A DNA stretch of 64,000 nt. It comes from Atriophallophorus winterbourni (lineage: Eukaryota; Platyhelminthes; Trematoda; Plagiorchiida; Microphallidae). The translations under genes were made by a program, and so were the position numbers. Within the stretch, counting starts at the first letter, position 1. Every line of letters begins with the position of its first letter. The notes beneath the pieces are model-generated. The model did not search any database and was not told the DNA's origin. It saw only the letters and a list, made by a program, of their open reading frames with translations. The stretch spans positions 1 through 64,000 of the forward strand of contig JACCGJ010014770.1 in NCBI GenBank assembly GCA_013407085.1, written 5' to 3'. Of this stretch, positions 13,529-23,660 are shown piece by piece.

Positions 13529-13570
13529 CTCCACCTAAGGTGGCAAATAACCAGAAAACCCTAGTGGTAT
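13529..13570 (+). ncRNA. degenerate hammerhead motif (a-type)
   Basis: TCTCCAC (stem I) precedes CTAAGGT in place of CUGAUGA. Then come GGCAAATAACC, GAAAACCC and TAGTGG. The order matches the family, but the core is broken at several essential positions. Confidence 0.45.
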
Positions 13571-13737
13571 GTAAATGCTGGGGATGTGAGCAACACATTA
13601 CTTTGGTCAACCATGAGCGACTTGGGTGCTTGACAAGGAATCACTATATGAATATGTGTTTGAACACGGTGGTTCCTTGTATAACTTTGTTACCACTCAT
13701 CCACCGTTTCAAGGCTCACTGAACCTAATCTTCCTGT

Positions 13738-13781
13738 CAAAACCTGAAGACGCCAAACAACCGAAAAACCTGTGTGGTGTG
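13738..13781 (+). ncRNA. degenerate hammerhead motif (a-type)
   Basis: The core reads CTGAAGA, which is allowed (CUGANGA). A weak stem II follows around CCAAACA, then GAAAAACCTGTGTGG. The GAAA tract is lengthened and stem III ACCGGU has decayed to ACCTGT, so activity is doubtful. Confidence 0.45.
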
Positions 13782-13820
13782 TCTGCGCAGCAGATGTGAG
13801 CAACGCAATATTAAAATTTG

Positions 13821-15925
13821 TTATGATAGTCTTTACGTTTGATCGGTGTGTTATTAATCTCAACGGAAAGAATCCGAAATGGAACGTGTGCGCAGACGTT
13901 CAGTGTCTAATATTAAATGTTTCGTGGCTATTGACATGATTTATATTTATAGAACAACAAACCAACCATTGAAAATGTCTAATTAAGCCCCAAAATGTGG
14001 GTTGACAGCACGCAGTATATGTGTGATTTTTGTATCGAAGACAATGATAATTCGGTAGTGTTTGAACATTGCACGAACTATTAGATTGTAGGTCAAGAAT
14101 GTAGCGGAAAACAGTCTTTGTTCGATAACGTGCATGAACTCGGCACACGGTTAAAATGCCGATCATGAATGAAGCGAAAAGGATGCGTGTTTGTTAACAA
14201 ATTGAAACACGATACCTCACTATTGGAATGTAGCGAGAAGAATGAAATGTCGCTTTAGTTTGACATACCCTCGTGCTGTAAAGGAATTGCCGTGGTTACT
14301 GGTATCTCTATTGCTTGACCATTTTCACAACGGAAATCTGTGGGAGATTATGTAATTGGGATAGAATAACTGCAAAAATTCGCATTAATCAAAATTAATA
14401 GTGAATGTTAGAAAACATAAACAGAAATAATATAATATTGTGTAACCGCATATACCTTTGACTACAAATACCAGCTCCTAGCCTGCACGCATGGTCCTGT
14501 GTGACACGTTGAAACTGGTTCTACTGCCAGAAGTGGCGAAGGCAGCTGAATAGCCTCACAAAATAAGTTTTTGTATGCCCGTGAAGGCGGTCAACCTAAA
14601 AGAATGAAAATCCTCATCTCAAAATTACACTGCCTTATGGCTATATCCAATCATAAGATAGGCTTCAGTAGTCATCCTCGAGGAAAACATCCGGAGCTGG
14701 ATTCGCGTTATGCAGTGAGAAGTTGTATTCAACTTCGTCCAGCCAGCTAAAATGACAGCATTGTTGTCCAAACGTATCAACCTAGCTGTTCATTTGGTCT
14801 CAGTGGTGTCGTGGAGAGGGATCACTTGTTGCATGCGAACAGCTAATTCTCCATATTAATCTGCCCTGGCGTACATCTGAACGAGGGAGGACACAACACT
14901 GCGCTTCTATGGATTAGACGTGGTTACCAGACACTGATAAGTTAACAGAAATAGATTACACATTTTTTCGGAAAGGCAATTCCTCTGGTGAGCCTCGACT
15001 GCATGCATTTGGGTTTGCCGTGCGAAACAGCCTATTAAAAGCAACAGAACTGAGCAACAGCGGGAGCAAACAGACTTGGTCTCAAAATGAAAGTACATTA
15101 ATGTTAGCATTACCTCGGTCAATTTTAATGCACCTACGTGCCCTGCAACGCTGGCTGAAAATGACACTATTTATCTTAGCATCAAAACAGTCCTCAAAAC
15201 GTGCCACTAAAAACCTCTTTAGTGGTGTTGAGTGATTTTAATTACAGGTTTGTTAGTTATAACCAATGAAAAGGGACAACGCATGCTAGAATCGTGCACA
15301 TATTTCTTTATTATTCGAATCTTTGTTCTTTAACCAAGTGAAAATCTGGTTATTGATACAGAAAATTGTTGGAATTCATTTTCGCCTATTCACTTTTCAG
15401 TTATTTATAATTTTTATTAGTGTGGTTATATATCTTCGAATCAAATATTTGTTAAACATTTTCTATAGGAGAAATGCATGCAACAACATCTATTTAAGCT
15501 TTGCTTCTCAGGACACTAAATACGGACACGATCGTTCATGGAATGTTAAAATTGAGAAAAGGTATAAATATTTGACTGTTACACCTTCACATAATCACAC
15601 CACTTCTGGATCGAATTCAAAAATTCAATTCTACGAAAATGACCGATATCCACTTTAATAACTCAACAATACCGTTTACCGCGCGTTTCACGAAATTGTG
15701 TAGAGACTGGTTAGGTTGATGATATTTAGCATCTTATATGTGAAAATTTATTGAACGAGCCCATCTTACAAGGAAACAGAGGATCATACTGAAAACGACA
15801 TTTATTTACTCCGATTAACACAGTGCGTACATATCAATCGATTAACAAAAAGAGTTTTTTATTATTTACCGTGTTTTGGAGCATGATTTTGAGAACATTT
15901 CAAACGGATTCTGGAGAAAACTCAC
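13821..15925. other. unassigned stretch with one possible exon
   Basis: No mobile-element protein motif was recognised. A candidate plus-strand exon at about 15471-15560 is bounded by TTTTCTATAG before and GTATAA after, and would encode a peptide containing NNIYLSFASQDTKYGHDRSW. I recognise no family, there is no linked exon, and chance is a real possibility. The segment 14690-14960 is less AT-rich but unidentified. Confidence 0.25.
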
Positions 15926-15929
15926 GGTC

Positions 15930-16121
15930 TGTGACTTCGATGAAATCTAGTGGGTTGAAACTTTCGTTTGGAATCAATTGTACGAGTATCAGCAATTTGC
16001 TATTGGGTGCCGTGACACCGATGCACGAATCCCCATTCGCCGTTTCAAGTTTCCATTTGGTGCTCAAAACACAGGGCTCATCCGGCCAAATGTGGATCGC
16101 TTTACGACTATTGAGCAACTT
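15930..16121 (-). CDS. candidate exon of an unidentified gene
   Basis: On the minus strand an open frame starts after an AG at about 16122 and ends at a strong GTGAGT donor-like site near 15929. The encoded segment, from LLNSRKAIHIWPDEPC through NGDSCIGV and LLILVQLIPNESFNPLDF to EVTD, has balanced composition unlike the surrounding AT-rich DNA. It has two cysteines. The upstream polypyrimidine tract is weak. I recognise no family. It lies on the same strand as, and about 8.5 kb downstream of, the secreted-protein gene at 27.6-24.6 kb, but no link can be shown. The segment may also be part of an unknown repeat. Confidence 0.3.
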
Positions 16122-16134
16122 TAATGTAGAATAA

Positions 16135-16640
16135 TTATAATAATAATAAACTATACTTGACGTGCCGTTAATTGTATGTCAAGAATAATGTTGGGAGACG
16201 TGTGACCACGAGATAGAATCGAAATATTTAATTGAAAACGTTTGTCGATCAAGAAAAGTTAGAATACTTGTATTCAATTTACCTTTAGGTTATGGTAATC
16301 TACTTCTGAGATCGAAACACTTAGGGTAGCAGAGATGTCACCATTGTTGGATAAATGGTTAGTTTTTAATTTTAAAATAAAAGACAATGATCGGAGACTG
16401 ATAATAAATCTTGAATGATTGATTTAAAAGTAGTTGAAGGAAAACAGAAGGCCATCAGGATGTATCTAATTAGAAGTGGAACTAAAAAGTGCCTATTTTA
16501 CTTTGATATCGTGCGAAGTTTTTCAACTTTGTGAAAATTTATCGCAGGTCAAATGCAGATATTTGAGCTAAGAAAATTTGTATTGATTCGTAGCAGTGAT
16601 AATTTGGTTTTCGCATTCTTAAATTACTCGTCATGTGAAA
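16135..16640. other. no recognised feature
   Basis: AT-rich. It leads into the 5'-truncated Penelope-like element without a visible open frame. Confidence 0.4.
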
Positions 16641-16654
16641 CTATAACTTTCGTT

Positions 16655-17100
16655 ATAGTAAGTTTTTGGTAACGTTTTGCTTCTTATTTAATGGACAGTT
16701 ATACAAGCAAAACGATGGTCTAGCGATGGGCTCACCCATTTCTCCAGTGCTAGCGAATATGTACATGGAGCACTTCGAAGAGATAGCTTTGAGAAACGAA
16801 GCGTTAAAACCAAAGATATGGTGGCGCTATGTCGACGATACATTCGTCATCATAAAGCGAAACAGACTAGAAGCATTTCATAGTTATCTCAATAGTTTGA
16901 ATCCAAAAATCCAGGTCACAAAAGAAACCGAGTCTACGGAAGGGACACTTCTGTTCTTGGACTGTCTCGCGCAAAAAGACATGGGCAAGATAAGAACAAC
17001 GGTATATCGTAAGCCTATCGACACGGATGCCATTTTAAGATTTACATCTGCGCACCCTAAAAGGGTATTTCAGTCCATAGCAAAATCGCTATTCTACTAG
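16655..17100 (+). pseudogene. Penelope-like element (PLE), reverse transcriptase part
   Basis: The frame carries PLE RT signatures in order: FLFNGQLYKQNDGLAMGSPI, SPVLANMYMEHFEE, the catalytic WRYVDDTF, then LNSLNPKIQVTKE, LLFLDCL and TTVYRKPIDTD. PLE RTs are telomerase-related and copy the element RNA in the nucleus. The fingers region is absent, so the copy is truncated at its 5' side near 16655. The frame stops at 17098-17100; the rest of the protein continues in shifted frames up to the nuclease. The YVDD active site is intact but the copy cannot make a whole protein. Confidence 0.88.
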
Positions 17101-17400
17101 GTTGACCGCCTCTGCAGCGATGATGTAGATAAGATACGAGCTCATGAATAAGACAGTCGCCGACTTGCAAATCATGGTTACCCCAAGAGCTTAATTAAGC
17201 GCAAATTGCCCCTTGTTAAACATCTGCAACCGAAGACGGGAAACATTTGGCGAGCTACGGTATCTTTATCGTATGTCAAAATCGCCTCCGGAGGAAGTCG
17301 AATGTTGAATAGCGCAGGTATTAGAGTAACATATAAGGTAGGTAGAACTCTCCGCTCCGTATTATTGCATCTCAAAGATAAGACTTCTTTAGATTGAGCG
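17101..17400 (+). pseudogene. PLE RT thumb/connector, frameshifted
   Basis: Translation in shifting frames gives ANHGYPKSLIKRKL (the NGYP..FI motif of the PLE RT thumb), then VSLSYVKIASGGSRMLNSAG and VTYKVGRTLRSVL, the connector that normally precedes the GIY-YIG domain. Stops separate it from both flanking segments. Confidence 0.75.
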
Positions 17401-17778
17401 ACGAACTGCATCTACAAAATCAACTGCAAGGGTTGCGCGGATGTTTACATTGGACAAACGTCTATAGAACTCTGCACTAGGGTAGATGAACACAGGAAAC
17501 GAGTGGGAAAGCGAACCCGCAATCCCAGTGAATATCAATCACTGATTCGAGATTCTGCCCTAGCTGAACACGTGCTAGACACTGGACACAGCTCAGATCT
17601 TGATAACGTGGAAGTGATAAGACGGGGTGTGAAATCTTATAGGGAAAGACTTCACGATGAGGCTGTTGAAATAACAAAGACTGAGGCGAATGCGGTGAAC
17701 AAGGTGGATGAAGCGGATATCTCAACTATCTGTCGTTCGGTTTTGCAGCGTATTAGGATTAACGAACATCACGCCTAA
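17401..17778 (+). pseudogene. PLE GIY-YIG endonuclease domain
   Basis: From about 17407 the frame reads CIYKINCKGC, DVYIGQTS and LCTRVDEHRKR, then AEHVLDTGHSSD, and ends at a TAA (17776-17778). The Tyr pair of the motif (IYK...VYIGQ), the following Arg and the Cys2 plus His pattern typical of PLE nucleases are present. This domain nicks target DNA for priming. It is the best-preserved part of the element. The final YRERLHDEAVEITKTEAN segment is a helical tail. Confidence 0.85.
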
Positions 17779-17961
17779 TACGCACATGGTTACGTAAGCA
17801 GTGTGTCAGCTGACTCTGACCTTTGCAATCAATAAACAATTAGGGATGAACACAGCAATTAGGAGGTGTGATCAATTATCTTGATCTCCCCTGTCTAGCT
17901 TAGATAACTCAGGATTGGTCAAGAGAATGCCATTTAAACCTGAAAACTGTTCGTACCGACA

Positions 17962-18010
17962 CCCTTGGTATGACGAAGCTTCTGTGTTCAGAAGCGAAAC
18001 GTTACCAAAA
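17962..18010 (+). ncRNA. hammerhead-type ribozyme motif downstream of the PLE, C3-to-A variant
   Basis: About 190 bases after the nuclease stop. Stem I TTGGT (17965-17969) pairs with ACCAA (18004-18008). The core is AUGACGA (17970-17976) where CUGANGA is expected. Stem II GCTTCTG (17978-17984) pairs perfectly with CAGAAGC (17989-17995) across a four-base loop. GAAA is 17996-17999. Stem III is the self-complementary ACGU (17999-18002), and the cleavage-site U is 18003. Everything matches a type I hammerhead of the kind known from PLEs except position 3, which is A rather than C. The same A is seen in the other two copies. Confidence 0.65.
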
Positions 18011-19495
18011 ACTTACTATAACCGATTCATTGCAAACTTTATTTTCATGATTATGGACTCCCGATCGGTCTCGAATATTTTCAAATACTGTAACTTTTGT
18101 TTTTTGGTTACTAAATGTAAACCCCACTTTATGATTATGCGAAAGTTTTTCATATTTGACCGCGACTAAATAGCTCCTTTTAAATAATCTTATCGAGCAT
18201 TGTTCCTCAAAACTCTCGTCATTTTTTCTGTTACGTTTGGCGATTTTGTGAGGCAATTTCCATTTTTTCCAATTCCGAAATGATATCATTTGCGGAATTA
18301 AGGCCGCCTTTGCAAGGACGGACAGTTTCTGCTCACTAGGTGCCGAATGTCATATTTTTGTCTTTACGTTGTGCACTCTCCAATATTATGGACTAACTCA
18401 CTCAACTTAAGTGAAACTTGGGGGTCACACACATAGGAACATGAAACAAATCGCTTTAATTTACCTGAGTACGATGCCTATATGAAAATCGTCGATTAGG
18501 GCATTCCCAACTGTGCTTAAATTTTGTTTACCAATATTGGTGAAACAATAACTTCCGTAGTAAAACAGTTTCTCCGGTGTAGCATCATTAACAAGTGTTG
18601 GAATATATTTAGTTTTAGTCAGGTTCAAAATAAGCATAAGGAAAATTTGGTTTTAAGCCATCTGTCGAGTGATACCTTCCGAAAAAGAGGCCATTCAATA
18701 CAATAGTTTGAGTCATTGTTCTACTATAGATTATATCTAATTTGCAGAAGTGTATGTAATTTATTAATCAAACGCAGTTATGTTTCAATGAGTTTGAAAA
18801 TGTAAACCGTGATGATGACATCGAACTACATAAAACACATCTCGATAATTTTTAAATAGATATCAACAAATGGAAAGAAGAATATCATATTCGGTATTTT
18901 ACATCAACCTCAACAATACACGCAGAGAAATATGAAATATGAACTGTTAAAAAGGTCAATACAACTAGAACAACTTGGATTTTGCTTCGTAAAGCATTTT
19001 TCAAAATTAAGTGGGTTAATGTGAAGATAATTGTGCAATTACGTATATCAATAATGCTTGAAAGTAAGGCACTTGTCTAGATACGCCTAGAACTGGATTC
19101 GTACCAATAATACTAAAGAAGCCTTTATTTATTCAATTTAAATTATTGGAGGACGCTTACACTGAATCTCTGATCCGAATGCTAGAGCGATTATTTAAAA
19201 AACCTTTACGGCTGGAAATGTGCGAATAATTTTCACCAACAAACCAGTTTAAAGAATGGCGACCTTAACCTGGAAACTTAATGTGAATTTACAGCTGCGC
19301 CTTCTTCTGTGGTGCGGGATACATTGGATGTACAATGCGAAAACTGAAAAAGTGCATATTTGAATATTACGCGACTTAGTTGCACAAAATTGGTTCAAGG
19401 AAAATGGATAGTTCCATCCTAGACAATCTGGCCGACAGGTGGAATTGAGTGAATCCTGAGGATGCATTTCCTCTTATGACCACTCTAGTTAAAAA
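18011..19495. other. no recognised feature
   Basis: The first 80 bases continue the PLE 3' flank also seen at 22800-22850. The rest is AT-rich with no recognised gene or repeat. Confidence 0.4.
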
Positions 19496-19499
19496 ACTA

Positions 19500-19728
19500 C
19501 TGTATGAAAGCACAAGCCTGATCCAGGCTAAGTGCCGTACAGTCAGAGACTGCACGTGGTCTATGATAATGTCAGGTTGCCCAGGCCTAGACAGATATGA
19601 GAAAGAAAATAGTAATAGTAGTGAGACTGCAGCCTGTTTCAGCATGCAGCTCACCACCAATGGCCAATCAATTTAGCACGGTGTTAGCCGCACAGCACAG
19701 AAGTACTGTACGATTGCACATCCGTGCA
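19500..19728 (-). repeat. SINE-like repeat S, copy 1
   Basis: This is the only copy outside the 49-64 kb cluster. Family traits, read 5' to 3' on its sense strand: a GCACGGATGTGC hairpin start; a GTGCTGTGCGGCTAAC.CCGTGC block; a GGTAGTGAG/CTCACTACC stem (9 bp when intact); TCATATCTGTCTAGGCCTGG; GGCAACCTGACAGTAT; CAGTCTCTGACTG; GCACTTTGCCTGGATCAGGC; then TTGTGCTTTCAT and a short simple-repeat tail. Sense orientation is inferred from the tail. No A/B box is certain. Confidence 0.75.
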
Positions 19729-20038
19729 AGTTAAAAAACTACAAATATTATAGCTTATTTTCAAACGGAGATTAAGAATACGAAGCTGAATACGAGATAT
19801 CTTCTTCGGATATAATATTATCAACTCGATTCCGGATAGATGCTGTTTACCCGTACACTGCCGATATTTTGATGCATAAGTGGAATGCAAGTTCTTGAAG
19901 AAGTAGCAACCTTCGACGACATATATCGATTTTAGCGAGATATTCGGAACTTGGATAGTTATATATATAACAGTTATTGTTGTTCTTGGCCTCCGTCGGT
20001 CGATGTCGACCATGGATGTACATCACATCGCATGAATT

Positions 20039-20450
20039 TCATAATTTGCAACTTTTTGAGTGACTAAGCAGTCCGATTTGGGAGGAACAATCTCTCCCGC
20101 AGCGCTTGCAACGATAGTCAGAACTCTGTCGTATTGAATCAGTTGTACGCCGGCGGTGTGATCTGCGTTCAGCAGCCAGGAGCTGTATTTGCTCCTTCCC
20201 GGCTTGCAGTCGACGCTTTACACAATGCCTCCAAAGTGAGCGGTCAAGAGCAAGTTCATCCCAGCTTGCTGGGTCAATGTCAAGAGCTTTCACATCACTT
20301 TTGCAAACGTCTTTGTACCGCAAGTGCGGTCTGCCCAATGATCGACTTCCTAATTGCAACTCACCGTAGTGTAGATCTTTCGAATACGACCATTTTCCAT
20401 TCTAAAGACATGACCAAGCCACTGTAGGCGGCGCTGGCGTAATCGGTGAA
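20039..20450 (-). pseudogene. RTE-like LINE C-terminus
   Basis: The minus-strand frame (20359-20039) gives GRPHLRYKDVCKSDVKALDI, WDELALDRSLWRHCVKR, an AERRSHRRRTTDSI segment and a terminal zinc-finger-like CKRCGRDCSSQIGLLSHSKS. The RLQWLGH motif lies upstream near 20430-20410. The finger is intact here. It is the same family as 6.97-8.9 kb and 60.06-60.74 kb, and is 5'-truncated at a simple-sequence tract (20457). Confidence 0.85.
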
Positions 20451-20456
20451 ACAGGC

Positions 20457-20635
20457 CGCGGGAAGGATAGAGAGAGATAGAGAGAGAGATGAGATAGATA
20501 TAGAGAAGCAGAGAGAGAGAGAGAGGATAGGAGGATAGCTAATGTAGAGAGATAGAGTCAGAGAGAGATTATAATATATAGAGAGATAGATTTATATATA
20601 ATTATAATATATATATATGATATATAATATATATG

Positions 20636-20666
<31 letters not shown>

Positions 20667-20680
20667 GTATATATAGATAT
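20457..20680. repeat. low-complexity GA and AT tracts
   Basis: GAGA/GATA-rich simple sequence (20457-20590) runs into a TA-dinucleotide tract (20590-20680). It abuts the truncated end of the LINE fragment to its left. Confidence 0.95.
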
Positions 20681-20689
20681 AATTTGATC

Positions 20690-21475
20690 GTACATTAATA
20701 ATTTCTAAGCTGCTTGGCACGAGATTGCCAAATGAAATCAGACGAACAATCACTGGCAGGTAGCAAGATATATGGTTACAGCAAACTTCAATGTGTGGCA
20801 TATATCATGCATTAATAATCGTTAAACGTGATTTGTGTGTCTAGATCAAATTTCAATAGATAATTGAAAATGACATATTGATACACCTTTCGAATACATG
20901 CGAATCGTAAATTTGTTCTGTGAATATTTTTAAATGAAATTGGCAACGGACTTGATATGTAAACCCACTCACATTAACCGATGAATAATGGAGTATTATC
21001 GAGCCGCTGTTCGTAAGATTTTGCAAGTACAAAAATGTTGAACAATGATTTGGAATAGTGGATAAATTGAGCTTCGTTTGACTGCTCGGGAGCACAGATG
21101 TACAGTCGTCTGCAAGAAGTACAGTTTTTGTTTAAATTCAGATTTTTATTAATAAATAGTATATGACGTTGTTTACATTCGTCAAAAATCATTAAATATA
21201 ATTGTCTTTTGTTAAAGAAAGCCAATGTTTATTATATTACATATTCATGGGGACGTCTCAACAGGATTTGAGTCTATTGTGTCGAGAAATAAATAAATGT
21301 TATGAGTTAGTCTAATGCAATCTTAAATCGTATTTGTTTCTCGAAAAACAAGTATTTTTAGGAGAACAATCAGAATAATAAGGCATTTGAAACATAATAT
21401 AGAAAACGGAAACATGTAGTTGGTCGTTGGGTGTGTGTATGTGATGGAACATATATGCAGATACAGATTGTTGTA
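20690..21475. other. no recognised feature
   Basis: AT-rich, with only short minus-strand open frames that look incidental. Confidence 0.35.
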
Positions 21476-21603
21476 TGTCTAGCTTCGTGGGCACATGTGA
21501 TTGAACAGGTTTGTCGTATCAACATCACCCAACAGTGGCATACAAGCGCAACTTGTTTACCATTCTTCCAATGTTTCAAGCGCATGCGAATCATGATACT
21601 ACT

Positions 21604-21650
21604 GTCCGTACCTGATGAGTGCAAACAGCACGAAACCGGACGTGGGGAGT
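21604..21650 (+). ncRNA. hammerhead ribozyme motif, b-type, best preserved core
   Basis: The core CUGAUGA is 21612-21618. Stem II GTGC (21619-21622) pairs with GCAC (21628-21631) around an AAACA loop. GAAA is 21632-21635. The stem III segment ACCGGA (21635-21640) differs by one base from the self-complementary ACCGGU of sister copies. C at 21641 is the cleavage-site base, and GTGG follows for stem I with TAC upstream. All 11 core positions outside the stems look intact. The A at 21640 breaks the pair next to the cleavage site, so this copy may be inactive, but its parent was very probably a working hammerhead. Stem III is so short that a dimeric fold is expected. Confidence 0.7.
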
Positions 21651-21750
21651 GTGTGTGTGATGGAGATGCATGCAAATGAGCTTTTAAAATAAGTTGTGTT
21701 GTCAAAAGTGATGTGTTGCTCACATCTACCGAACTGACACATAACAACCA

Positions 21751-21790
21751 TTTTATGATTGTTTGCCGTCATCAGGTGGAGACAGTGAGA
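21751..21790 (-). ncRNA. half-preserved hammerhead motif (a-type)
   Basis: On the minus strand, GTCTCCAC is followed by an intact CUGAUGA (21775-21769), CGGCAAACA, then decayed sequence where stem II, GAAA and stem III should be. The stem I strand CCAC is kept. Confidence 0.5.
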
Positions 21791-22120
21791 TTAGGTTCAG
21801 TGAGATTTGAAAACGTGGATAAGTGGTAAACTGAGTTATAATTGAATCCATCGATGCATAGAGTTTGTCCGACGAAGAACGATGTTTAAACACGAAATCA
21901 AAAATTGATTTATAGTCAAGCAGTGTGTGGAATTTTGTGGGATGTCAGCGACACATTAATTTTGGTCATCCATAAGCGCTTGATTGCTTGACGAGGAATC
22001 ACTATGTGATTTCCGGTTTGAACATCGTGGTTTAAAGTACGAACCCTATGTAGCATTGACATTCAAGTATAACTTTGTTTTCCAACTGTCCACTGTTTTA
22101 AGTCACAATGAACCTAATCT

Positions 22121-22160
22121 ATTTGACTGCAACCAGCAAGTAACCGGTAGTGGATTGTAA
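22121..22160 (+). ncRNA. hammerhead relic with deleted core (a-type)
   Basis: CTGCAACCAGCAAGTAACCGG stands where CUGAUGA, stem II and GAAA belong. The 3' part, ACCGGTAGTGG (22143-22153), is perfect, so the stem III palindrome and cleavage triplet GUA are visible. Confidence 0.4.
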
Positions 22161-22349
22161 GTTCGTGGGAAGGGAACACCACTTCACTTTGGTCATTCAT
22201 AAGAGCCTAGAGTGCTTAACCAGGAAACGATATGTGATTCTGTGTTTGAACAGCGTGGTTCGTGGTTTGACTCTAAGCAACAGTTTCTCTCAAGTTTGAC
22301 TTCGTTACGACTTATCCAATATGTCAATACTCACTGAAACCAATATGTT

Positions 22350-22395
22350 TGTCTCCACCTGATTACGTATACTGCGAGGAACTGTCAGTGGATTG
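22350..22395 (+). ncRNA. hammerhead relic (a-type)
   Basis: GTCTCCAC, then CTGATTA in place of CUGAUGA, a scrambled stem II, GGAACTGTCAGTGG. Position in the unit identifies it; the core is broken. Confidence 0.4.
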
Positions 22396-22689
22396 TATGC
22401 TCGGGGGATGTGAGCAACACATCACTTTGGTCATCCATATTCGCCTTGATTTTTACACAATATAACCACTTATTTTCGTGTGTTTTCGCTTAAAATGAAA
22501 CGCGATATGTTACCCAATATTCATCCATGACATTTGAATTGAGAATGCCTAAATATTATGCATTGATGGTGAGTCCGATTGAGCAATGTTTCAAAGTTAT
22601 CCATTGTGGGTACATTGAGACTTTAAGATACTATAACTCTCCTATCTATATTTACAATCTTAACACCAAACATTTAATGTTCAGTTCTT

Positions 22690-22850
22690 GGCCGGCTTAA
22701 GATTGGTCAAGTGATCGCAAATAAACTCTCTCTTCACAATGACACCATTAGTACGGCGAATATTCTGTATCAGAAGCGAAACGTTACCAATAAACTGCGC
22801 TCACTAAAAACTTTCTTTTTCATGAATATGGTTCACGGATCGCTCACAAA
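22690..22850 (+). repeat. PLE 3'-flank fragment with hammerhead-like motif
   Basis: It matches the 3' flank of the 16.7-18.0 kb PLE: AAGATTGGTCAAG, then the motif (22773-22806), then CATGAATATGG and CGGATCG-like words. The motif reads ACGGCGA (expected CUGANGA), ATTCTG/CAGAAG stem II, GAAA, ACGTT, ACCAA. Position 3 is again A, and G replaces U at position 4 relative to the consensus. Confidence 0.55.
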
Positions 22851-23059
22851 TATGTTAAAATAATTTTCTCAAAACTTGCCTGGTCCTTCTCCGTCAATAT
22901 TGACTGGAAAGTAAATAGGACAAAAAGACGTTAGTTTCCTCGAGATTTTCATAAATTAATCCTGTGTGCATCAGGTAACATCTTGTTGAAATGCACTGGT
23001 TAATATGCTTTGAGTTTCAAACGAGAAAAATTGCGTTAAACGTAATCACCAAAGTCAAG

Positions 23060-23660
23060 ATAATTCATGGTTTTGATTGTCTTAAAAACAAATGCCGTAC
23101 AGTAACCATAGATTAAAAATACCGTAATGCATAAAAAGAAAAAAACATGTTTTTCGAACAATGGAAAGTCAGATTATGTACTGAGGTGCGGCGTTGGATT
23201 TTTTCAACATATAATTAACAAGTTCAGCATTCAACATGTTTAGTAATGATTCAAAAATGATATGTTGGGACAGAGAGTTCTAAATAAAACAAACTTGGAC
23301 AACAAAGAATAACCTTAGACACTTTGATCGAGAGTTTGGAATGGTTAACTTGCAGCCATATGATCTGCTACCACGAGCTCCTTGTCTATTAAACAGCTTT
23401 TCAAGTTTGTGATTCACGGTATGCAGTCTGTTGAACAGCAGGATCGCATCAACCCTTACACGCTCTCACGATAAGTAAAATAGGTAGAGAGATGTAATCC
23501 TCTCATCGCATGTCTTGTTGTATAATACAGTCACCAGTTTTATGCGAGCTGGGATACACGTTTCAATGTAGCCATGTCAATCTGTAACCATGGGAACCAT
23601 GCTTGTACTGCATCTTCAATTCTTGGTCGGGTATATGGTGTTAATGTTTAGTGGGAGTAC
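23060..23660 (-). pseudogene. CR1-like LINE, RT C-terminus and 3' UTR
   Basis: On the minus strand, frames give DAVQAWFPWLQIDMATLKRV, LYNKTCDERITSLYLF, ILLFNRLHTVNHKLEKLF and GARGSRSYGCKL, the conserved C-terminal block of CR1-type RTs (EYA.Q.W.PWL, Y..RL..L, HP...LF). The 3' UTR extends left. A parallel fragment lies at 35.62-36.72 kb. Confidence 0.8.

Larger units (their letters stand above)
13479..13820 (+). repeat. tandem pair of hammerhead units (a-type)
   Basis: Two consecutive units on the plus strand, each ending in a hammerhead-like block followed by GTGGT and a GATGTGAGCAAC motif. The equivalent GTGG positions (about 13564 and 13774) are roughly 210 bases apart. Between them lie the shared landmarks TTTGGTCA.CCAT.AGCG, GAATCACTAT, TTTGAACA.GGTGGTT, TATAACTTTGTT and CAAGGCTCACTGAACCTAAT. 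Confidence 0.7.
21480..22460 (+). repeat. array of hammerhead-bearing units, mixed orientation
   Basis: One b-type unit on the plus strand (21480-21680), then a minus-strand a-type piece (about 21700-21830), then plus-strand a-type units with landmarks repeated at about 237-base spacing (GTGG after the motif at about 22150 and 22387). Shared words include CACTTTGGTCAT.CATAAG, TTTGAACA.CGTGGTT, TATAACTTTGTT and ACTGAACCTAAT. This is the largest array in the window that no LINE interrupts. Confidence 0.75.
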
